A stretch of 43,404 nucleotides of DNA from Pseudomonadota bacterium. Lineage in GTDB: Bacteria; SAR324; XYD2-FULL-50-16; JAHJRI01. Below are positions 8,676 through 15,130 of this stretch, one piece after another (the first letter of the stretch is position 1; the number at the start of each line of letters is the position of its first letter). Made by a program: the position numbers and the translations under genes. The stretch is taken from positions 1-43,404 of the forward strand of contig JAKSDL010000062.1 in the NCBI GenBank assembly GCA_022360105.1. The letters run 5' to 3'. The notes beneath the pieces are model-generated. The model did not search any database. It saw nothing but the letters and a program-made list of their open reading frames with translations, and was not told the DNA's origin.

Positions 8676-10250
8676 CTAGCTCTCGTTGTTATAAAGATGC
8701 AGGGCATTTCTACCAAACGGAATATCCAGTTTTCTCATTTTCTGTCTCAAAGTACCCGGGTGAATAGCGAGTAATTCAGCTGCACCTTTTTTCCCTTCTA
8801 CTCTCCCCCTCGCTGCCTCCATTGCCTTAATTATCTGACGTTTTATAATATCTTCAAGGGATGTGAACGACTCATCATGATTTTTTATAGTCGTCCCTAT
8901 TTCTTTTGCGTGAAATCCTCCCAGGTCTTCAAAATTAAGAGGCATCCCCTGGCTGACAATTAACGCTCTTTCCACGGCATTTTCCAGCTCTCTGACGTTT
9001 CCCGGCCATTCATATGCCATTAGTCGGGGCAGTGCTTCAGGGGATAAGGAGGGCAATTGACTAAGAGCCAGTTCCCTGGTCTTTTTACGAATAAAATGTT
9101 GCACTAATAAAGGGATGTCAACCTTCCGCTTTCGCAGGGAAGGTATCATGATGGGAAATATTTTTAATCTGAAGTACAGATCCTTTCTAAATTTGCCGTT
9201 GTCGATCATATTCGGCAGATCCCTGTGGGTCGCAGTGATGATCCTGCAGTCTACCGGAATTGACTCTTCGCCCCCCACTCGTTCAAGTTGTTTATCTTGT
9301 AATACCCGAAGTAAACGGACCTGGGCTTCCAAGGGCAGCTCTCCTATTTCATCGAGAAAAATAGTGCCACCATGAGCCCTTTCGAATCTCCCTCTTTTTC
9401 TGGCGATTGCCCCGGTGAATGCTCCTTTTTCGTGCCCAAATAGTTCGCTGTCTACCAACTGATCGGAAATGGCTCCGCAATTCACTTTAATGAAGGGCGC
9501 ATCACAACGCGGAGAAAGCTGGTGGATTGCGTTGGCGATCACTTCTTTTCCCACTCCTGTTTCACCTAGTAACAAAACAGGGCTATTCATGGGAGCTACC
9601 TGGTAAACAGATTTCATGATTTTTTTTAGTCCCTGTCTCTCTCCTATAATTTCGTGTTCAGTGAGATTGAGTAGTTCGTTTTGTAAGTATCGCTTATCAT
9701 CAGCCAGGATGTTTTTCAGTTGGTTAACCCTGCGATAACGAATGCTGTTAGTGAGTGCGATTCCCAGGGGTTCATTTAAAAGCGATAATAATCGGGCGTG
9801 ATATTTTGAATAATTCTGGTTTTGTTCATTAATAATGATCAGTGCACCCATTCGTTTACCCGAAAGTACCATCTCAATTACCATGGTGGGACCTTCCGGC
9901 CAGTTGAATGTGCTGGGAAACTGCCGCTGTGTTATTTCTGAGGGTTGATTGAAAATTGTCACACGTGGTTTGGTAAAATCAACGGACAGTTTTTTTACTT
10001 CCCTTTCCATGGCTGGGACCTTGACAGGTAGCGTATCACTACCGGTCAAATGGGCAACAGCGATTGTTTCGTATGATTTTTCCTCGGGAAGATAGATGAC
10101 AAATCCCATAAAATCAGCAGGGATGTAATCGCGAATATAATGCAGACAATCCTGCAGTGCCTTATCTATTTCCAGGTTACCGCAAATTCGCATGGTGCTT
10201 TCGCGAAAGAATTTGTTTTCATCAACTTTTAACTGGTCTGTCATCTTCAA
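8676..10250 (-). CDS. Sigma-54-dependent transcriptional activator with GAF sensor domain (FhlA/NorR-like layout)
   Basis: A 524-residue bacterial enhancer-binding protein. The N-terminal GAF-like sensor spans about residues 15-175. The AAA+ domain spans about 198-430, with Walker A GETGVGKE (229-236), the sigma-54 contact loop GAFTGA (276-281), Walker B TIFLDEIGEL (from 296) and the arginine-finger region with FRKDLYFRL. The C-terminal Fis-type helix-turn-helix (about 475-515) contains GKKGAAELLAIHPGTLRQKM. All elements needed to remodel sigma-54 polymerase are intact. No receiver domain is present, so it senses a ligand directly. It is divergent from the nitronate-monooxygenase-like gene. 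The family often controls neighbours, but I saw no TGGCAC-N5-TTGC element by eye. Its ligand and targets are unknown. Confidence 0.93.
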   Translation of the reverse strand: MKMTDQLKVDENKFFRESTMRICGNLEIDKALQDCLHYIRDYIPADFMGFVIYLPEEKSYETIAVAHLTGSDTLPVKVPAMEREVKKLSVDFTKPRVTIFNQPSEITQRQFPSTFNWPEGPTMVIEMVLSGKRMGALIIINEQNQNYSKYHARLLSLLNEPLGIALTNSIRYRRVNQLKNILADDKRYLQNELLNLTEHEIIGERQGLKKIMKSVYQVAPMNSPVLLLGETGVGKEVIANAIHQLSPRCDAPFIKVNCGAISDQLVDSELFGHEKGAFTGAIARKRGRFERAHGGTIFLDEIGELPLEAQVRLLRVLQDKQLERVGGEESIPVDCRIITATHRDLPNMIDNGKFRKDLYFRLKIFPIMIPSLRKRKVDIPLLVQHFIRKKTRELALSQLPSLSPEALPRLMAYEWPGNVRELENAVERALIVSQGMPLNFEDLGGFHAKEIGTTIKNHDESFTSLEDIIKRQIIKAMEAARGRVEGKKGAAELLAIHPGTLRQKMRKLDIPFGRNALHLYNNES

Positions 10251-10521
10251 ATACCGAAATAACTATTTAATAAGATAGAATTTTAGATAACCTGTATTAT
10301 TAGATAGATTATACTGTACTATTTAACAGTTTTTGATTGGATTTTCAATTTGAGGTATCGGACTAAAAATAGAATCGTGATTAACTATCTGTAAATATTT
10401 AATAAAATTGTATAGTTGCTGATGCTGGTATGGATACTGCCTTTGTAAAAAATTATCGATAAAAAACCGGGAGAATTGATATCTACCTGGATATTTATTC
10501 AACACAAAAAAAAGGATCACA

Positions 10522-11490
10522 ATGCTTAAAACCAGATTCACTGAGCTATTAGGAGTAGACTATCCCATTCAGGTTGGCACCATGATGCATATTAGCAATG
10601 CTGAATTTGTGGCAGCATGCGCGAACGCAGGCGTGTTTGCCTGCTTGGCATCATCCATGTTTACCGACGAAGCATCCCTGGTTAGTGAATTAAATAAAAT
10701 CAGGGAATTAACAGATAAGCCTTTTGGGGTAAACGTATCTCTGTTTCCCGGACACGATGCCAGGACCGTTGAAGTGACCTTGGATATTTTGAACAGGGAG
10801 AAGATCAAAATAATCGAAACAGCCGGCAGAAGTCCGGAACCTCATTTGGAAAGAATTCGTCAAAACGGCGCCATCCATTTGCATAAATGTGCACGATTAC
10901 GGGATGCGCTCAAAGTGGATCGCATGGAAGTTGATCTTATTGCAGTGGTAGGTTCGGAATGTGGAGGTCATCCCGGAATGGAGGATATCGGAACTTCTGT
11001 CTTAGTACCGGAAGTTTCTGAAAGTATCAAAGCCCCATTAATTGCAGGTGGAGGTTTTTGTGATGGCAAGGGTCTGGTCGCAGCCCTATCTCTTGGCGCT
11101 GAAGCGGTTCTCATGGGGAGCAGATTTTTAAATACCTTGGAATGCAGAATTCATGAGGAAATAAAACAAAACATGGTGGATGCAGGTTTGACTGATACCA
11201 TGATAATTCAGCGTTCTATCAGTAGTCCTGTCAGAGTGCTTAAGAATGAATGGGCCGAGAAAATATTGCAAATGGAGCAGGATGGAGCAAGTTTTGAACA
11301 ATTACTGCCAAAATTGTCCGGTCAGCTTTCCGGAGAAGCCTGGATAGTTGGGGGGAAAGACGCCGTCTTTCCCTGTGGTCAGGTAATTGGCAGAACAAAG
11401 GACACATTGTCAGTTGGAGAATTGGTAGCAAGAATTGTAACAGAGGCAGAGACGGTTGCCAAAAGGATAGGCAGTCTTGCAGGGGAATAG
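10522..11490 (+). CDS. Nitronate monooxygenase / 2-nitropropane dioxygenase-like FMN protein
   Basis: A 322-residue TIM-barrel flavoprotein of the NPD family. It shows the opening RFTELLGVDYPIQVGTM, the catalytic-loop motif GSECGGHPG with the conserved His150, the FMN phosphate-binding segments LIAGGGFCDGKGLVAAL and AEAVLMGSRFL, and PCGQVIG near the end. The family contains genuine nitronate monooxygenases but also enoyl-ACP reductase FabK and PfaD-type trans enoyl reductases of PUFA/PKS systems, so the substrate is not settled by sequence. The length fits a stand-alone NPD enzyme. The ribosome binding site AAAGGA precedes the ATG by about 5 bases. It is divergent from the sigma-54 activator and may be regulated by it. 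Confidence 0.85.
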   Translation: MLKTRFTELLGVDYPIQVGTMMHISNAEFVAACANAGVFACLASSMFTDEASLVSELNKIRELTDKPFGVNVSLFPGHDARTVEVTLDILNREKIKIIETAGRSPEPHLERIRQNGAIHLHKCARLRDALKVDRMEVDLIAVVGSECGGHPGMEDIGTSVLVPEVSESIKAPLIAGGGFCDGKGLVAALSLGAEAVLMGSRFLNTLECRIHEEIKQNMVDAGLTDTMIIQRSISSPVRVLKNEWAEKILQMEQDGASFEQLLPKLSGQLSGEAWIVGGKDAVFPCGQVIGRTKDTLSVGELVARIVTEAETVAKRIGSLAGE

Positions 11491-11506
11491 ATAATATCAG
11501 GGGGAA

Positions 11507-11953
11507 CTAGGAACTCAGGTAATAAGAGAGCAGTTCCTCCTTCAAATAGTGTTCTTCGGCATTTACCGTGGCCAGTTGTTTGGCCCACTTAACAACTTTT
11601 TGGATAGCTCTATTGTCAAAATCCAGCAACGAAAGCACTTCTTTGAGCAGTTCCGCTTCTTCCAGGGCAATTCGTGAATCGATTGCTGCTACTCTTACCA
11701 ATTCTGCGACGATTATAAATGCATGATCATAACTGATACCTCTCAAAGGTTTTAAAGGAACCAGGAATTCCGGCGAACTGGTAACCTGGGAAAAATCTTT
11801 GATATCCTTGCCTGATACACGTCTTAACGATTCCAATAAGGAGTCCACTTCCTCTTTGGCCACATTTTTGTCTGCCAGGATCATTTGAAATACGGCTTTA
11901 TATAACCATTGTCTGGCTTTGTAATCGAGCTTTTTAATCAAGGAGTTTCGCAT
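11507..11953 (-). CDS. TerB-like small helical protein
   Basis: A 148-residue all-helical soluble protein from the ATG at 11953. The frame is open to a GTG at 12010, but the extra 19 residues look unlike a conserved N terminus, and neither start has a ribosome binding site. Two similar acidic helix starts, ADKNVAKEEVDSLLESL and AIDSRIALEEAELLKEVL, resemble the duplicated metal-binding DG-x-E pattern of TerB/DjlA-type domains, so I place it loosely in that group. Function is unknown; TerB domains are associated with envelope stress and tellurite resistance, but no ter genes are nearby. It converges with the NPD gene (16 bases between stops). Confidence 0.6.
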   Translation of the reverse strand: MRNSLIKKLDYKARQWLYKAVFQMILADKNVAKEEVDSLLESLRRVSGKDIKDFSQVTSSPEFLVPLKPLRGISYDHAFIIVAELVRVAAIDSRIALEEAELLKEVLSLLDFDNRAIQKVVKWAKQLATVNAEEHYLKEELLSYYLSS

Positions 11954-12010
11954 ATTGAATTTCGGTTGTGTGGCAGAATAATTGTTTACTATTTGAGAGC
12001 AGAATATCAC

Positions 12011-12512
12011 TCGAATAACAGATCATCCAGTAAAAATAAGGTGAACGATCAACGTTTTGGTCATCATGACTAAATTATTTGCAGGTCTTTACCCCGGAAA
12101 ATTCCAAAATTGATGTTTTTTTTTAGACTTTATTGTGCCTGTTTGGCTGAAAGCAACAGGAAAAATACTGTTTGATATTGAGAGGTGGATTATTAAATGA
12201 TTTCCCAAAAAAATTATTAAAAGTGTTATTCGTTTATTAATTTGTAACTCTGAATTGTAATATATCTATATTATTGACTAATTGGTTCTCCTGTTATTTC
12301 AGCGGTTAAATGCGATAAAACAGATTATGTTTTCTTCCGTTGACAAACAAAATATTTATTGTATTCGGATGAAGTGATGTTGGATTTACCAACATTATCC
12401 GGCATTGGTGATCAGAAAATCGGGCGGTATATGATGGTTCCCTGTGATGAATTCTGTGATGTTAGCCGGAACAAAATTCGATTCATTTAAATAAAAAGAA
12501 AGGGAGAAAAAC
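12011..12512. other. AT-rich intergenic region upstream of the lipoprotein gene
   Basis: About 500 bases without a supported gene. The only structured part is the candidate promoter and hairpin at 12340-12395, listed separately. The rest is T/A-rich and featureless to my eye. Confidence 0.4.
12340..12395 (+). promoter_or_regulatory. Candidate promoter with adjacent 7-bp palindrome
   Basis: TTGACA at 12340-12345 is a perfect -35 box. With a 16-base spacer it meets TATTCG (12362-12367), a poor -10. Immediately downstream ATGTTGG-ATTTA-CCAACAT (12377-12395) is a perfect 7-bp inverted repeat, placed where an operator or a 5' leader hairpin would sit. It would drive the lipoprotein gene at 12513. 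The weak -10 keeps confidence low. Confidence 0.3.
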
Positions 12513-14021
12513 ATGAAACGATTATTACACCTGGCCGCCCTTTTAATTGTGGTTGCCATGACAGCTGCTTTGCTGACTTCCTGTAAACAGGCAGATTCAG
12601 ATGAATCCGGTTCAACCGCCTCAACTGCTTCAACAAAGAATCTTTCTGAGTTGATGTCCATGGGTTATGAAGAAATGAGCGAGGCTGATGTGGATCGCCT
12701 GAACCTCTTAACCGGTTCCATGTCTCCGGAGGACTATGAAGCAAAGTATGGCGAAAATTCAATTTTTGCACCAGCGCAGTCAGGAGATAAAGTTCAATCA
12801 CAAGGCATCATAGATGATATCACCGGTGCCATTTGGGGCAGTTGGACAAAAGTAGATATCCCCGGTGCAATCTGCAGCAACGGCAGTCAATACAAGATTT
12901 TTGTAATGAAATCCAAGGGATTCTGGAATTGGTTGTATGGGTACACCAAAAATTTATTGATATATCTCGAGCCAGGTGGTGCTTGTTGGGACTATCCAAG
13001 TTGTACCGGCCAGACAGGTGTCCGTGGTGCGGCTAATCCCAATGGAATCCCTGACAATTTCATGAACCTGGGGGATTACCTGGATCCAAACGTGGAAGGC
13101 GGAAGTGTGAATGCCGTAATATCGCCCCTGGTGCTAAATAACCATCCGACAGGTCAGAATGTTCAGACCTCACGCTGGAATAAAGTGTTTATCCCTTACT
13201 GCACAGGTGATGTTCACAGCGGCAACAATACTAAGATTTATGATGATCCTACCGGAGAGAATCCACCCATCACCTATCATCATGTTGGTGCAACAAATAT
13301 CGAAAAAGTGATTGCCTATCTTCAAGGTGAATTCTCCAATATCAAAAAACTGATGGTAACCGGTTCCAGTGCCGGTGGCGTCGGATCATTGACCAACTAT
13401 CATTTTTTTAAGGAAGCACTCGGTCCCGATGAGAGTTTTCTGTTGAACGATTCAGGTCCTATTTTTTCTGCTACGGAAACAGAAGGTAATCAATACCTGT
13501 TGCATCAGAAAATCAAACAGGAGTGGAACCTGGACTACATTTTGAACAAGTACCTTGCAGCCATGCCAGGATTTGACTACGACGGTGATTTTGGTCAAAT
13601 CAACGAAGCACTGTCTTATTATCACCCGAATGACAAACTGGCGACCACATTGTTTAAGAGAGATGCCAACTACTCCATGTATTCATATGCTCGATTTTTC
13701 GATCTAGATGAAAACATCCCGGAGGAAAAGGAGCAGGTTCTGCAGCTCTGGGCGGATGATATTGATCGTATGATTTTGCAATATGATGCACTTGATAATT
13801 TTTCCTATTTTATTCCGTATTTCAGGGATATGAACGAAAGTCATTGCACTACTATTGTAGAGTTTACAGGCACAGAATACCTGGATAGCGGAATCAATGC
13901 CGGTGACTTTATTGAAGACATTCTGGATGGAGGTTCTGTAACAAGTTATCATGAGCCCGATAATCCCTCCGATGCGGATGTCACAAACTTTTGGATGGCG
14001 TTGGTGAACCTGCTTTTGTAG
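12513..14021 (+). CDS. Pectin-acetylesterase/Notum-family lipoprotein esterase
   Basis: A 502-residue secreted alpha/beta-hydrolase. The N terminus is a lipoprotein signal with lipobox LLTSC (Cys at about residue 24), followed by a low-complexity Ser/Thr linker and a 70-residue unassigned region. From about residue 105 the PAE fold shows LEPGGACWDYPSC (oxyanion region), VFIPYCTGDVHSGN, the nucleophile elbow VTGSSAGGVGS with the catalytic serine, and a late MNESHCTTIVEF where the catalytic His is expected. These are the hallmarks of pectin acetylesterases and the carboxylesterase Notum. The plant enzymes deacetylate pectin; the bacterial substrate is unknown and could be any O-acyl ester on a polymer or lipid. 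AAGGGAG lies 7 bases before the ATG. The gene is monocistronic, and its composition is similar to its neighbours. Confidence 0.85.
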   Translation: MKRLLHLAALLIVVAMTAALLTSCKQADSDESGSTASTASTKNLSELMSMGYEEMSEADVDRLNLLTGSMSPEDYEAKYGENSIFAPAQSGDKVQSQGIIDDITGAIWGSWTKVDIPGAICSNGSQYKIFVMKSKGFWNWLYGYTKNLLIYLEPGGACWDYPSCTGQTGVRGAANPNGIPDNFMNLGDYLDPNVEGGSVNAVISPLVLNNHPTGQNVQTSRWNKVFIPYCTGDVHSGNNTKIYDDPTGENPPITYHHVGATNIEKVIAYLQGEFSNIKKLMVTGSSAGGVGSLTNYHFFKEALGPDESFLLNDSGPIFSATETEGNQYLLHQKIKQEWNLDYILNKYLAAMPGFDYDGDFGQINEALSYYHPNDKLATTLFKRDANYSMYSYARFFDLDENIPEEKEQVLQLWADDIDRMILQYDALDNFSYFIPYFRDMNESHCTTIVEFTGTEYLDSGINAGDFIEDILDGGSVTSYHEPDNPSDADVTNFWMALVNLLL

Positions 14022-14109
14022 TGAGATAAACAGCTCCCCCAAAATTGGTTACTTTATGGGGGCCACCAGGGGATAATGTTATCAATCAAAGGAAAACAAG
14101 CAAGTAAAC

Positions 14110-14273
14110 GTCATTCTGAATCGAAAATGTAGGATGGGCAACTCGTTGCCCATCAATTGGACCTATGGTCAAACAGACATTTTGCAAAAGCCCAAATGGC
14201 GGGTTTGTCGTGCCGCTTCGAAAAAGAATCTCTCGCAGGTTCTGACAGATCCTTCACGTTCGTTCAGAATGAC
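14110..14273. repeat. MITE-like element with terminal inverted repeats and inner palindrome
   Basis: GTCATTCTGAA (14110-14120) and TTCAGAATGAC (14263-14273) are perfect 11-bp terminal inverted repeats about 164 bases apart. Inside, GATGGGCAAC-TC-GTTGCCCATC (14133-14154) is a perfect 10-bp hairpin. There is no coding capacity. The end motif recurs at 1841-1850. The form is that of a small non-autonomous repeat; no transposase is in the window. Confidence 0.65.
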
Positions 14274-14477
14274 AAACGCTCCCGATTATTTTTAAAGTAA
14301 CATTTGCCTTGTTCCACCTTACCTTTCAATAAGGCAGCATTCCCAATAAGATCCGATAATAACTAAATTCCGCAAGACCAGATCAGTTCTTGATACTTCT
14401 TATTCTCCATCTTAATTCTTTCTTCAAATACCTTCGTTTTCATAGTATACTTTAAAGCATTGGTAAGGCTTTTGTGA

Positions 14478-14627
14478 ATGTCCGTTTGTGGCAGATTTCC
14501 TGCTTTGCATGTGATGATTGAAATAGTTATTGATTTTGGTAATTTAGTGTTGATGGACATGAATATGCCTGTTATGGATGGAATCACAGTGGGAAACCGA
14601 ATTCACAGGGGCAAGAACAATAGCTGA
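14478..14627 (+). pseudogene. Decayed response-regulator receiver domain remnant
   Basis: In one plus-strand frame the piece reads NLVLMDMNMPVMDGITV. This is the phospho-acceptor strand and loop of a receiver domain (LVLMDxxMPxMDG), preceded by MIEIVIDFG, which fits the helix and strand before it. The frame begins at 14478 and stops at 14625-14627, about 30 residues after the Asp. The expected following strand appears only weakly in another frame (about 14634-14670). Neither the N-terminal acidic pocket nor the C-terminal Thr/Lys region can be recovered. It lies 190 bases upstream of the Hpt gene in the same orientation, the order found in hybrid histidine kinases (REC-Hpt), so this is probably the debris of such a gene. 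Confidence 0.7.
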
Positions 14628-14818
14628 AAACCAATCTGGATCATCTTTTAGCGGCGATAACAATGCTGAAATTCAAAAAGAACCCATAGAATAAAAACCA
14701 GGATCAAATCCTATTGTTTGTTTAAAACAAACAAACTTCGTGCATAGAGCTTTTGCCTTGATATTCTTAAATATCGCAATCGAATAACAGTCACGATCAC
14801 CTCATTTTTAGCTGGACT

Positions 14819-15130
14819 ATGTCAATCAACGATAAAAACAAAAGGGTGCAGGTTGAATCCGAGTTGGAAGAATTAATTCCGGGATTCATCAAAAACCGAC
14901 ACAAGGATGTTGAGAAGATAGAACGAATGCTTCTCGAGGAAGATTTCGAAGCAATAAAACTTGTGGGACATACTATGAAAGGCAACGGAACCGGTTATGG
15001 TTTCAAGGAAGTATCAGAGTTGGGAGAATCAATAGAAGAGGCCGCCAGGGAAAAGCAGATCAAGGAAATTCGGCGGCTGATCGGTGAACTGACACTTTAT
15101 CTGGAAAGCGTTGTCATAGAGTACATCTAG
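14819..15130 (+). CDS. Stand-alone Hpt (histidine phosphotransfer) domain protein
   Basis: A 103-residue helical protein with the Hpt signature LVGHTMKGNGTGYGF. His51 is the phosphorylatable histidine, with Lys54 and Gly55 following as in canonical HxxKG sites. It should shuttle a phosphoryl group between receivers. The size is one complete four-helix Hpt domain and nothing more. The upstream receiver remnant (14478-14627) suggests it is the surviving C-terminal part of a broken hybrid kinase, now translated from its own ATG. It converges with the PPDK_N protein; the two stop codons share the palindrome CTAG (15127-15130). No good ribosome binding site is visible, so expression is uncertain. 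Confidence 0.78.
   Translation: MSINDKNKRVQVESELEELIPGFIKNRHKDVEKIERMLLEEDFEAIKLVGHTMKGNGTGYGFKEVSELGESIEEAAREKQIKEIRRLIGELTLYLESVVIEYI

Noticed and set aside
10323..10541. 72-codon minus-strand frame before the NPD gene
   Set aside because: AT-rich chance frame overlapping the start of the well-supported plus-strand gene; no ribosome binding site.
14363..14587. 74-codon minus-strand frame
   Set aside because: Antisense of the receiver-domain remnant, whose plus-strand motif is far more convincing.
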